A stretch of 64,000 bases of DNA. It comes from Streptomyces rubrogriseus (GTDB lineage Bacteria; Actinomycetota; Actinomycetes; Streptomycetales; Streptomycetaceae). The translations under genes and the position numbers were made by a program. The notes under the pieces are model-generated. The model worked only from the letters and a program-made list of their open reading frames with translations, was not told the DNA's origin and made no database searches. The stretch spans positions 2,418,001-2,482,000 of the forward strand of contig NZ_CP116256.1 in assembly GCF_027947575.1 (NCBI RefSeq), given 5' to 3'. Positions 35,507-43,487 of this stretch are shown piece after piece (position 1 is the first letter of the stretch; each line of letters begins with the position of its first letter).

Positions 35507-35878
35507 GTGAGCATCGACAAGCCCGAGGTCGACTTCCCGGGCGGCGAGCCCCCGGCGGACCTCGAGATCAAGGACATCTGGGAGGGCGACGGCCCGGTTG
35601 CCGAGGCCGGTCAGACCGTGACCGTCCACTACGTGGGCGTGACCTTCAGCACGGGCGAGGAGTTCGACGCCAGCTGGAACCGCGGTGCGCCGTTCCGCTT
35701 CCCGCTCGGTGGCGGCCGCGTCATCGCGGGCTGGGACCAGGGCGTGCAGGGCATGAAGGTCGGCGGCCGTCGCCAGCTGACCATCCCGGCGCACCTCGCG
35801 TACGGCGACCAGAGCCCGACCCCGGCGATCCCGCCCGGCTCGACGCTGATCTTCGTGGTCGATCTGCTCGGAGTCTGA
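35507..35878 (+). CDS. Cytoplasmic FKBP-type peptidyl-prolyl cis-trans isomerase
   Basis: The 123-residue single-domain FKBP has no signal peptide. It shows the classical active-site pattern: V-H-Y-V-G near residue 42, F-D-A-S-W near residue 54, V-I-A-G-W-D-Q-G near residue 73 (the core Trp) and L-A-Y-G-D near residue 99. It catalyses proline isomerisation and would bind FK506/rapamycin-type ligands by family knowledge. GTG 35507 has CAGGAG upstream. It is paralogous to the two-domain lipoprotein gene just before it and probably transcribed from its own promoter in the 59-base gap. Confidence 0.93.
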   Translation: MSIDKPEVDFPGGEPPADLEIKDIWEGDGPVAEAGQTVTVHYVGVTFSTGEEFDASWNRGAPFRFPLGGGRVIAGWDQGVQGMKVGGRRQLTIPAHLAYGDQSPTPAIPPGSTLIFVVDLLGV

Positions 35879-36015
35879 TCGAAGTACGAGCGGTCGGCGT
35901 TCGGAGCCGGTCACCTGGGGTCCATGCCTGTCCGGGCGTGGGCCCTCGGCTTTTCCCGCGCCACCGCGGGGCGGTACGGTCATCCGTCGTAAGCACCATA
36001 GGGAGAAGGGCGTCG

Positions 36016-36969
36016 ATGGCCATTGCCAAGGCCGAGCGGCTGATGAACCTGGCGCTGTGTCTGCTCGGGACGCGGCGGCCACTCAGCAAGCGTGAGCTGC
36101 GCGAGTCGGTCGAGGCCTACCTCGAAGCGGGCTCCGACGACTCCTTCAACCGCATGTTCGAGCGCGACAAGGACGATCTGCGCGAGCTGGGACTGGTCAT
36201 CGAGACCGTGGAGAGCCTCGACGGGGAGATCGGCTACCTGGCCCGCCGGGACAGCAACCGGCTGCCGCCCATCACCCTGGACGCCGAGGAGGCCGCCGCG
36301 CTCGGGCTGGCCGCGAAGGTGTGGCAGCAGGCCCGCCTCGCCGGTGCCGCGAGCGGCGCGCTGCAGAAGCTGCGGGCGGCGGGGCTGCCCGAGGACGTCG
36401 ACCCCTACGAGGCGCACAGCGCGCTGGAGCCCCGTATCCCGGTGCACGAGGCGGCCTTCGAGCCGCTGATGCTGGCCTGCCGCGACCGCCGGCCGGTGCT
36501 CTTCGACTACCGCAAGGCGAACGCCGTCCAGCCCGAGCCCCGGCACGTGGAGCCGTGGGCGCTGGAGTGCTGGCGCGGCCACTGGTACCTGGCGGGCTTC
36601 GACCGCGACCGCGGTGCCGAGCGGGTGTTCCGGTTGTCGCGGATCACCGGGAAGGTGCGGTCCCGCGGTGCGCGCTTCACCGCGCCGGTGCCCGACGTCG
36701 TCACCGTCCGGGAGACGGTCGCGAGCTGGGCGGGGGAGACCGCCGACCGGTCGGCGCTGATCCGGCTCCGTGCGGGCGCGGGGTACCCGCTTCGGGCGAA
36801 GGCCGGCCGGGTGCGGGAACTCGGTGACGGCTGGGACGAGTTGGAGATTCCGTACGGGCACGGCCTGGACGCCTGGCTGGTGGAGTTCGGGCCGGACGTG
36901 GTGGTGCTGGAGCCGGCGGAGTTGCGTGCGGACGTGGTGGACCGGCTGCGTGCCGTCGCCAAGGGCTGA
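36016..36969 (+). CDS. pafB: PafB, WYL-domain DNA-damage transcription activator subunit
   Basis: The 317-residue protein has an N-terminal winged helix-turn-helix (K-A-E-R-L-M-N-L-A-L-C-L-L and S-K-R-E-L-R-E-S-V) and a WYL domain (W-Y-L-A-G-F-D-R-D near residue 194, with R-V-F-R-L-S-R-I). A WCX-type C-terminal extension follows. With PafC it forms the PafBC activator of the LexA-independent damage response at RecA-NDp promoters. ATG 36016 follows GGGAGAAGGG. It lies 18 bases before pafC. Two exact RecA-NDp-type promoters occur elsewhere in this window (19935 and 40288). Confidence 0.92.
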   Translation: MAIAKAERLMNLALCLLGTRRPLSKRELRESVEAYLEAGSDDSFNRMFERDKDDLRELGLVIETVESLDGEIGYLARRDSNRLPPITLDAEEAAALGLAAKVWQQARLAGAASGALQKLRAAGLPEDVDPYEAHSALEPRIPVHEAAFEPLMLACRDRRPVLFDYRKANAVQPEPRHVEPWALECWRGHWYLAGFDRDRGAERVFRLSRITGKVRSRGARFTAPVPDVVTVRETVASWAGETADRSALIRLRAGAGYPLRAKAGRVRELGDGWDELEIPYGHGLDAWLVEFGPDVVVLEPAELRADVVDRLRAVAKG

Positions 36970-36987
36970 GGGGGAGCGGACAACACT

Positions 36988-38070
36988 GTGGCAGGCAAAC
37001 CGGTCAGGCCCGTGAACGCCATCGACCAGACCCGGCGGATGCTGTCCCTGGTGACGTATCTGCGTGAGCGTCCAGGCGCCAGGGTCGAGGACGTCGCCCG
37101 TGCCTTCGGCATCACCGAGGACGAGCTGGTCTCCGACCTCGACGTGCTCCCGATGTGCGGGACCAGCTTCCGCGGCGGCGACCTCCTCGACATCGACACG
37201 GACGGCGAGCGCATCTGGTGGCACAACCCGGCCGCGCTGGGCGCGGACGCGGCGGAGCCGCTGCGGCTGGCGGCCGACGAGGCGACCGCGCTGCTCGTCG
37301 CCGCCCGTGCCGTCGCGACCCTGCCGGGGCTGCGCGAGAGCGACCGGCAGGCGCTGCTGCGGGCGACCGCGAAGGTGGAGGCCTCGGCCGGTGAGGCCGC
37401 CGGCGCCAGCTCGCGGCTGTCCGTCACCTTCGAGTCCGAGGGCGGTGTCTTCGCCGACGTCGACCGGGCCATCTCGGAGCGCCGCCGGCTGTGGATCCGC
37501 TACTACTCGCCGGCCCGCGACGAGGTCACCGAGCGGGAGATCGACCCCATCCGGCTGGTCAGCGTCGGGCACACGTACGTGGAGGCCTGGTGCCGCCGCT
37601 CCGAGGCCCGGCGCACCTTCCGGCTCGACCGGGTGGCCGAGATCCGCATCCTGGACGAGCCGTCCGCACCGCCGGAGGTGGAGCTGCGGGACCTGTCGGA
37701 GGGGCTGGTGCAGCCCGCCGCGGAGGACCCCGAGGTCGTCGTCGAGGTCGGTCCCGGCGGGCGCTGGGTGGCCGAGTACTACCCGCACGACAGCGCCGAT
37801 GAACGTCCCGACGGCGGTCTGCGTATCACGCTGCGCACGCCCGACCCGGCCTCCCTGCGGCGGCTCGCGCTGCGGCTCGGACGGGACGGCCGGATCGTCT
37901 CCCCGCCCGCGCTGGCCGACAGCGCCCGGCAGGCCGCCCGCGAGGCGCTCGCCGCGTACGACGGGATCGAGGCGGCCGGGGCGCACGGCGGGGCCGACAC
38001 CGCCGAGGGCAGCCGTCAGGGGGCAGCGGCGGCCGAGAGGCGGCACGACAGGCAGGAGCAAGGACTGTGA
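36988..38070 (+). CDS. pafC: PafC, WYL-domain partner of PafB
   Basis: The 360-residue paralogue of PafB has a helix-turn-helix (R-R-M-L-S-L-V-T-Y-L, then E-D-V-A-R-A-F-G-I-T) and a WYL domain (L-W-I-R-Y-Y-S near residue 168, with Y-V-E-A-W-C and R-T-F-R-L-D-R). A WCX domain follows, then an Ala/Gly-rich tail of about 40 residues. It acts as a heterodimer with PafB. GTG 36988 follows GGGGGAG at a spacing of about 11; GTG 37012 is an alternative. Its stop overlaps the next start by four bases. Confidence 0.92.
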   Translation: MAGKPVRPVNAIDQTRRMLSLVTYLRERPGARVEDVARAFGITEDELVSDLDVLPMCGTSFRGGDLLDIDTDGERIWWHNPAALGADAAEPLRLAADEATALLVAARAVATLPGLRESDRQALLRATAKVEASAGEAAGASSRLSVTFESEGGVFADVDRAISERRRLWIRYYSPARDEVTEREIDPIRLVSVGHTYVEAWCRRSEARRTFRLDRVAEIRILDEPSAPPEVELRDLSEGLVQPAAEDPEVVVEVGPGGRWVAEYYPHDSADERPDGGLRITLRTPDPASLRRLALRLGRDGRIVSPPALADSARQAAREALAAYDGIEAAGAHGGADTAEGSRQGAAAAERRHDRQEQGL

Positions 38071-38441
38071 GCGACCCCCTGGGGCCATCCGGGCCATCCG
38101 GGCCGGCCAGGCCATCCGGGCCGGCCAGGCCACCCGGGCCGTCCGGGCCGTCCGGGTCGACCGGACCGTCCGGACCGGGCATGACCGCGGCGGTCGCCTT
38201 CGCCGGCATGAGACGCGTGTCACCGGTCGTGTTCAAGGCCGGCTGCCCGGACTGCCGGGGCCGTTTCGAACTGGCCGCGAGCGCCCTGCGCCTGGCCATC
38301 GGCGCCACGAGCCGGACCACCTTCTACTCGTTCACCTGCCCGGAGTGCGGGTCGGCCGTGCGCAAGCCGGCGGGGGAGCGGGTCGTGGAGCTGCTCACCG
38401 GCGGCGGGGTCAGGACCCTGCGCCTTCACTCCACCGTCTAG
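38067..38441 (+). CDS. Small zinc-ribbon-like protein with collagen-like N-terminal repeat
   Basis: GTG 38067 overlaps the pafC stop by four bases, indicating translational coupling. The 124-residue product begins with about 36 residues of G-P-S/G-P-A/G-P-P repeats. The body has two C-x-x-C pairs (G-C-P-D-C near residue 59 and T-C-P-E-C near residue 90), a likely zinc ribbon. An ATG at 38181 after the repeat would give an 86-residue protein lacking the repeats. I do not recognise a named function. Its place between pafC and tatA recalls the conserved pafABC-tatAC order. Confidence 0.7.
   Translation: MSDPLGPSGPSGPARPSGPARPPGPSGPSGSTGPSGPGMTAAVAFAGMRRVSPVVFKAGCPDCRGRFELAASALRLAIGATSRTTFYSFTCPECGSAVRKPAGERVVELLTGGGVRTLRLHSTV
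38081..38180 (+). repeat. Tandem GGGCCATCC/GGCCGGCCA-type repeats coding G-P-S and G-P-A
   Basis: A run of related 9-base units (GGGCCATCC, GGGCCGTCC, GGCCGGCCA and CGGACCGTC variants) makes up the first part of the small zinc-ribbon gene. The units keep frame and encode collagen-like triplets. Length variation between strains is likely. Confidence 0.75.
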
Positions 38442-38451
38442 TCTCGACGTC

Positions 38452-38646
38452 ATGTTCTGGCCGATGTTCGCGGTTGCCGTGGGTTTCCTGGGTCTCGCCG
38501 TCCTCGCGGTGTTCGCCGTGAAGGTGTTCGTGGAGGCGCAGCGCCTCGGCCGGCAGGTGACGGACTCCGCCCGCCGGATCAGCCGGGCCGCCGAGGACCT
38601 GGAGCGCGCGACCGAGAGCGCCGCCCGTGCCGTGGACGCCTTGTGA
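38452..38646 (+). CDS. 64-residue single-pass membrane protein of unknown function
   Basis: The product has one strongly hydrophobic helix (about residues 3-25: alternating A/V/F/L/G) followed by an amphipathic, Arg/Glu/Ala-rich helix of about 35 residues. That helix has a heptad-like pattern and could form a coiled coil. Codon use is typical of the genome. It starts 10 bases after the zinc-ribbon gene stop. I recognise no family. Position next to tatA is suggestive, since TatA itself is a short helix plus amphipathic helix, but the F-G-x-x-K-L hinge of TatA is absent. Confidence 0.65.
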   Translation: MFWPMFAVAVGFLGLAVLAVFAVKVFVEAQRLGRQVTDSARRISRAAEDLERATESAARAVDAL

Positions 38647-38807
38647 ACGGCTGAAACCCGCCACGGGACGGTGCCGACGGTCCGACAGGCCGGTGTGAGT
38701 TACGTTTTGGGACACTTCGCCCTGTCACCCCACGGGCCCCGGGCGGTACGCTGCTGGTCGCGGCCAGGAAAACGAGGCCCGGTCGCGGACGGGAGTACGC
38801 ACGGGGA

Positions 38808-38838
38808 TTGCCTCACGTTCACCCCTGAGCGTTACGAT
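38808..38838 (+). promoter_or_regulatory. Putative tatA promoter
   Basis: TTGCCT (38808-38813) and TTACGAT (38832-38838) are 18 bases apart, upstream of tatA by about 85 bases. The fit is moderate. Confidence 0.35.
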
Positions 38839-38922
38839 CGCTGCACAAGACGATCGATCGGACGTACGTCCGGCCGGTCGGACAGCACCCACCCAGCCGC
38901 CTCGGTGAGAAGGTAAAGACTT

Positions 38923-39210
38923 ATGTTCGGAAGGCTCGGCGCCCCCGAGATCATTCTCATCCTCGTCGTCATCATCCTGCTGTTCGGCGCCAAGAAGCTT
39001 CCGGACATGGCGCGGTCGCTCGGCAAGTCGGCGCGCATCCTCAAGAGCGAGGCCAAGGCCATGAAGAGCGAGGCCAAGTCCGACGACGCCGCCCCCGCCG
39101 ACCCGCCGAACCCCGAGCAGTCCGCGGCGCAGCGCACCATCCAGGCCGCCCCCGGCGACGTGACCAGCTCCCGGCCGGTCACCGAGCCGACGGACACGAC
39201 CAAGCGCTGA
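38923..39210 (+). CDS. tatA: TatA, twin-arginine translocase pore subunit
   Basis: TatA oligomers form the protein-conducting element of the Tat system, which exports folded proteins. The 95-residue protein has one membrane helix ([12 protein letters not shown]), the F-G-A-K-K-L-P hinge at about residues 21-27 and an amphipathic helix. A disordered acidic/Pro-rich tail follows. The start sequence M-F-G-R-L-G-A-P-E is typical of actinobacterial TatA. tatC lies 47 bases downstream. Confidence 0.95.
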   Translation: MFGRLGAPEIILILVVIILLFGAKKLPDMARSLGKSARILKSEAKAMKSEAKSDDAAPADPPNPEQSAAQRTIQAAPGDVTSSRPVTEPTDTTKR

Positions 39211-39257
39211 CGCAGGGCCGGTGATCTCCGGCCCGCCGCACGAGATGGGAACGTGGG

Positions 39258-40208
39258 TTGCTGAAGCCTGCCCGCAACAAGGAGAAGGACCCCGAGGGGC
39301 GGATGCCGCTCGCGGAACACCTTCGTGAGCTCCGCAACCGGCTCGCGAAGGCGCTGCTGGCCATCGTCGTCGTCACGGTGGTCGCCGCCTTCTTCTATCA
39401 GTGGATCATCAACGCCCTCACGGATCCGATCCTCCAGTCGATCGGCTGTGAGAAGTCGTTCGCGGAGCTGGCCCAGTCGGAGGCCGGCTCGGAGCCGTGC
39501 GCGCAGATCACCATCAACGGTCTGCTCGGCCCCTTCACCCTGGCGCTGAAGGTGTCCCTGACGGCCGGTGTCGTGCTGGCCTCGCCGGTCTGGCTCTACC
39601 AGCTGTGGGCGTTCGTCGCCCCGGGGCTGCACCGGAACGAGAAGAAGTACGCCTACGCGTTCGTCGCCACCGGCGCCCCGCTCTTCCTGGCCGGCGCGTA
39701 CTTCGCCTACGCGGTGCTGCCCACCTCGGCGAAGGTGCTGATCGAGTTCACGCCGAACGACGTCGACAACCTGCTGCCGCTGGACGAGCTGCTCGACCTC
39801 GTCACGCGCATGGTGGTCGTCTTCGGTCTCTCCTTCGAGCTGCCCCTGCTGCTGGTCATGCTCAACTTCACCGGCGTGCTGACCGGCAAGCGGATGCTCG
39901 GCTGGTGGCGCGCGATGATCATGGGCATCACGCTGTTCGCGGCCATCGCCACGCCCAGCACCGACCCGCTGACGATGATCATGCTGGCCGGTCCGATCTG
40001 GGTCCTGTACTTCGCCGCGGTCACCGTCTCGCTGCTGAACGACCGCCGCAAGGCCCGCCGCGAGGCCCTGGAGCCCGACGACGACGAGGCGTCCGACCTG
40101 GACCTCACCCCCGAGGACATCGGCGAGGTCGAGCCCGTGACCACCGCGCGTGCCCTGCCCGAGCAGGCCACGAAGGACCGGGTCAACGGCTACGACGACG
40201 TGACCTGA
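39258..40208 (+). CDS. tatC: TatC, twin-arginine signal receptor
   Basis: TatC binds twin-arginine signal peptides and recruits TatA. The 316-residue protein has six predicted membrane helices. The conserved N-terminal M-P-L-x-E-H-L-R-E-L-R-N-R motif is near residue 16, P-F-T-L-A-L-K-V near residue 93 and the F-E-L-P glutamate near residue 196. The start is TTG 39258; starts such as this are usual in Streptomyces, and no better ATG/GTG lies before the conserved motif. The acidic C-terminal tail of about 50 residues is cytoplasmic. With tatA it forms an operon following pafBC. Confidence 0.95.
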   Translation: MLKPARNKEKDPEGRMPLAEHLRELRNRLAKALLAIVVVTVVAAFFYQWIINALTDPILQSIGCEKSFAELAQSEAGSEPCAQITINGLLGPFTLALKVSLTAGVVLASPVWLYQLWAFVAPGLHRNEKKYAYAFVATGAPLFLAGAYFAYAVLPTSAKVLIEFTPNDVDNLLPLDELLDLVTRMVVVFGLSFELPLLLVMLNFTGVLTGKRMLGWWRAMIMGITLFAAIATPSTDPLTMIMLAGPIWVLYFAAVTVSLLNDRRKARREALEPDDDEASDLDLTPEDIGEVEPVTTARALPEQATKDRVNGYDDVT

Positions 40209-40287
40209 GGACCGCCGGGGCGGTGACGGCACGCTGCGCCGCCCCCGCGCGGCCCCCACACGGCCGATCCCGATAATGATCGTCCGG

Positions 40288-40310
40288 TTGTCGGTGCGGG
40301 CCGGTACGCT
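40288..40310 (+). promoter_or_regulatory. RecA-NDp (PafBC-type) DNA-damage promoter of the helicase gene
   Basis: TTGTCGGTG (40288-40296), eight bases, then TACGCT (40305-40310). All fixed positions of the TTGTCRGTG-N8-TANNNT consensus are met. The predicted start site is about 40317, a few bases before the helicase ATG at 40321, which also settles that start over the ATG at 40276. Confidence 0.8.
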
Positions 40311-40320
40311 CGAAAGCACG

Positions 40321-43128
40321 ATGACAGAGGATCTCTCACCGGCCGAGCGGTACGCGGCAGCCCGTCAGCGCGCTGTCGAGCAGGCCACCGCGCTCGCCTC
40401 CTTCCGCGAGATGTACGACTTCGGCCTCGACCCCTTCCAGATCGAGGCCTGCCAGGCACTCGAGGCGGGCAAGGGCGTGCTGGTGGCCGCGCCCACCGGC
40501 TCCGGCAAGACGATCGTCGGCGAGTTCGCCGTCCACCTCGCCCTCCAGCAGGGCAGGAAGTGCTTCTACACGACGCCGATCAAGGCCCTGTCGAACCAGA
40601 AGTACGCCGACCTGTGCCGCCGCTACGGCACCGACAGGGTGGGCCTGCTCACCGGCGACAACAGCGTGAACTCCGAAGCCCCGGTGGTCGTGATGACCAC
40701 CGAGGTCCTGCGGAACATGCTGTACGCGGGCTCGCAGACCCTCCTCGGCCTCGGCCACGTGGTCATGGACGAGGTGCACTACCTCTCCGACCGGTTCCGC
40801 GGCGCCGTGTGGGAGGAAGTGATCATCCACCTCCCCGAGTCCGTGACCCTGGTGTCGCTCTCGGCGACCGTGTCGAACGCGGAGGAGTTCGGCGACTGGC
40901 TCGACACGGTGCGCGGCGACACCCAGGTGATCGTCTCCGAGCACCGGCCCGTGCCGCTGTTCCAGCACGTGCTGGCCGGACGCCGGATGTACGACCTGTT
41001 CGAGGAGGCCGAGGGCCACAAGAAGGCCGTCAACCCCGACCTGACGCGCATGGCGCGCCTGGAGGCGAGCCGCCCCTCCTACCAGGACCGCAGGCGCGGC
41101 CGGGCCATGAAGGAGGCCGACCGGGAGCGGGAGCGCAGACAGCGCTCGCGGGTGTGGACGCCGAGCCGGCCCGAGGTCATCGAGCGGCTGGACTCCGAGG
41201 GGCTGCTGCCCGCGATCACCTTCATCTTCAGCCGGGCCGGCTGCGAGGCCGCCGTCCAGCAGTGCCTGTACGCGGGCCTCAGGCTCAACGACGAGGAGGC
41301 CCGGGAGCGGGTGCGGGCCCTCGTCGAGGAGCGCACCTCCTCCATCCCCCGCGAGGACCTGCACGTCCTGGGCTACTACGAGTGGCTGGAGGGGCTGGAG
41401 CGCGGCATCGCCGCCCACCACGCGGGCATGCTGCCCACCTTCAAGGAGGTCGTCGAGGAGCTGTTCGTCCGCGGACTGGTGAAGGCCGTCTTCGCGACCG
41501 AGACCCTCGCCCTCGGCATCAACATGCCGGCCCGCTCGGTCGTGCTGGAGAAGCTCGTCAAGTGGAACGGCGAGCAGCACGCCGACATCACCCCCGGCGA
41601 GTTCACCCAGCTCACCGGCCGGGCCGGACGGCGCGGCATCGACGTCGAGGGCCACGCGGTGGTGCTGTGGCAGCGCGCCATGAACCCCGAGCACCTCGCG
41701 GGACTGGCCGGCACCCGCACCTACCCGCTGCGCTCCAGCTTCAAGCCGTCGTACAACATGGCGGTCAACCTGGTCGAGCAGTTCGGCCGGCACCGCTCGC
41801 GGGAGCTGCTGGAGACGTCCTTCGCGCAGTTCCAGGCGGACAAGTCGGTCGTCGGCATCTCCCGGCAGGTGCAGCGCAACGAGGAGGGCCTGGAGGGCTA
41901 CAAGGCGTCCATGACCTGCCACCTCGGTGACTTCGACGAGTACGCCCGGCTGCGCCGCGAGCTGAAGGACCGCGAGCAGGAGCTGGCCCGGCAGGGCGTC
42001 AACCAGCGGCGTGCCGAGGCCGCCGTGGCGCTGGAGAAGCTGAAGCCGGGCGACGTCATCCACGTGCCGACCGGCAAGTACGCGGGCCTCGCCCTGGTCC
42101 TCGACCCGGGACTGCCGGCCGGGCGGTCCAACGGCCACCGCGGCTTCGACCACCACGACGGGCCCCGCCCGCTGGTGCTGACCGCCGAGCGGCAGGTCAA
42201 GCGGCTGGCGTCGATCGACTTCCCGGTGCCCGTCGAGGCGCTGGACCGGATGCGGATCCCGAAGTCCTTCAACGCGCGCTCGCCGCAGTCCCGCCGCGAC
42301 CTCGCCTCCGCGCTGCGCTCCAAGGCCGGGCACATCACGCCGGAGCGGGCCCGCAAGAAGCGCTCCCAGGCCGCCGACGACCGGGAGATCAACCGGCTGC
42401 GCAAGGCGATCCGCGCCCACCCCTGCCACGGCTGCGACGACCGCGAGGACCACGCCCGCTGGGCCGAGCGCTACCACCGGCTGCTGCGCGACACCTCGCA
42501 GCTGGAGCGCCGGATCGAGGGCCGGACCAACACCATCGCCCGCACCTTCGACCGGATCGTCGCGCTGCTGACGGAGCTGGACTACCTGCGCGGCGACGAG
42601 GTCACCGAGCACGGCAAGCGCCTGGCGCGGCTCTACGGCGAGCTGGACCTGCTCGCCAGCGAGTGCCTGCGCGAGGGCGTCTGGGAGGGGCTGTCCCCGG
42701 CCGAGCTGGCCGCCTGCGTCTCGGCGCTGGTCTTCGAGTCACGGGCTGCCGACGACGCGATGGCGCCCAAGGTGCCCTCGGGCAAGGCCAAGGCCGCGCT
42801 CGGTGAGACGGTCCGCATCTGGGGCCGCCTGGACGCCCTGGAGGAGGACTTCCGGATCAGCCAGACCGAGGGCGTCGGCCAGCGCGAGCCCGATCTCGGC
42901 TTCGCCTGGGCGGCGTACATGTGGGCCTCCGGCAAGGGGCTGGACGAGGTGCTGCGCGAGGTCGAGATGCCGGCCGGCGACTTCGTGCGCTGGTGCAAGC
43001 AGGTCATCGACGTCCTCGGCCAGATCTCGGCCGCCGCGCCCGGTGCGGGCTCCACCGTCCCGAAGAACGCGCGCAAGGCGGTCGACGAGCTGCTGCGCGG
43101 GGTGGTCGCCTACTCGTCCGTGGGCTGA
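40321..43128 (+). CDS. helY: Ski2/Mtr4-like DExH helicase (HelY-type)
   Basis: The 935-residue protein is a superfamily 2 helicase. Walker A A-P-T-G-S-G-K-T is at 57-64, the DEVH box at 150-153, S-A-T in V-S-L-S-A-T near residue 182, and motif VI Q-L-T-G-R-A-G-R-R-G near residue 434. A long C-terminal region resembles Ski2/Mtr4 helicases and contains C-H-G-C-D-D-R-E. It corresponds to mycobacterial HelY by layout and position after tatC. RNA or DNA unwinding is expected. The damage-type promoter suggests a repair-related role. Confidence 0.92.
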   Translation: MTEDLSPAERYAAARQRAVEQATALASFREMYDFGLDPFQIEACQALEAGKGVLVAAPTGSGKTIVGEFAVHLALQQGRKCFYTTPIKALSNQKYADLCRRYGTDRVGLLTGDNSVNSEAPVVVMTTEVLRNMLYAGSQTLLGLGHVVMDEVHYLSDRFRGAVWEEVIIHLPESVTLVSLSATVSNAEEFGDWLDTVRGDTQVIVSEHRPVPLFQHVLAGRRMYDLFEEAEGHKKAVNPDLTRMARLEASRPSYQDRRRGRAMKEADRERERRQRSRVWTPSRPEVIERLDSEGLLPAITFIFSRAGCEAAVQQCLYAGLRLNDEEARERVRALVEERTSSIPREDLHVLGYYEWLEGLERGIAAHHAGMLPTFKEVVEELFVRGLVKAVFATETLALGINMPARSVVLEKLVKWNGEQHADITPGEFTQLTGRAGRRGIDVEGHAVVLWQRAMNPEHLAGLAGTRTYPLRSSFKPSYNMAVNLVEQFGRHRSRELLETSFAQFQADKSVVGISRQVQRNEEGLEGYKASMTCHLGDFDEYARLRRELKDREQELARQGVNQRRAEAAVALEKLKPGDVIHVPTGKYAGLALVLDPGLPAGRSNGHRGFDHHDGPRPLVLTAERQVKRLASIDFPVPVEALDRMRIPKSFNARSPQSRRDLASALRSKAGHITPERARKKRSQAADDREINRLRKAIRAHPCHGCDDREDHARWAERYHRLLRDTSQLERRIEGRTNTIARTFDRIVALLTELDYLRGDEVTEHGKRLARLYGELDLLASECLREGVWEGLSPAELAACVSALVFESRAADDAMAPKVPSGKAKAALGETVRIWGRLDALEEDFRISQTEGVGQREPDLGFAWAAYMWASGKGLDEVLREVEMPAGDFVRWCKQVIDVLGQISAAAPGAGSTVPKNARKAVDELLRGVVAYSSVG

Positions 43129-43487
43129 CCCCGGCCCCGACGTCTCACCCGGCCCGGCGGGAGAACCCGCCGGGCCTTCGCGCGTTCCGTGCCCCGTTCC
43201 CTCATCACGGTGAGTCATTTTCGAGCGCGCTTGCGGGATCACTCCACGTGTTCGAATGACTCCCAGGTGTGCAAATGGGTCCGACCATACTTCAGCACCC
43301 ATGCCCGTTTCAGGTGCTTGCCGAATATGACACGGCGATGATCCCACCGGACTAAGCTCGCCCGCAGCGCACCGAGTTGAGGTGTAATCGCGCGCTTGTT
43401 CCCAATGCGCCGAAAATCCTGACAACTCCCAGACATACCCCGCCGAAAGCTCCCCCATCCCAGCCGATTCGTTTTCAGAGGGCCTAC
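43129..43487. other. 359-base intergenic region before the conservon
   Basis: No gene is supported. It holds the helicase terminator (43151-43176), then a stretch of lower GC with a -10-like TAAGCT at 43353-43358 and a weak -35-like TGACAC at 43328-43333 (19-base spacer). A long leader of about 125 bases would precede the first conservon gene. Confidence 0.4.
43151..43176 (+). terminator. Terminator after the helicase gene
   Basis: Perfect 11-bp arms (43151-43161 and 43166-43176) enclose a four-base loop, 22 bases after the helicase stop. Confidence 0.7.

Noticed and set aside
40276..40320. Upstream ATG at 40276 as the helicase start
   Set aside because: It would place the RecA-NDp -35/-10 element inside the coding region and adds 15 unconserved residues. 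ATG 40321 directly follows the promoter.
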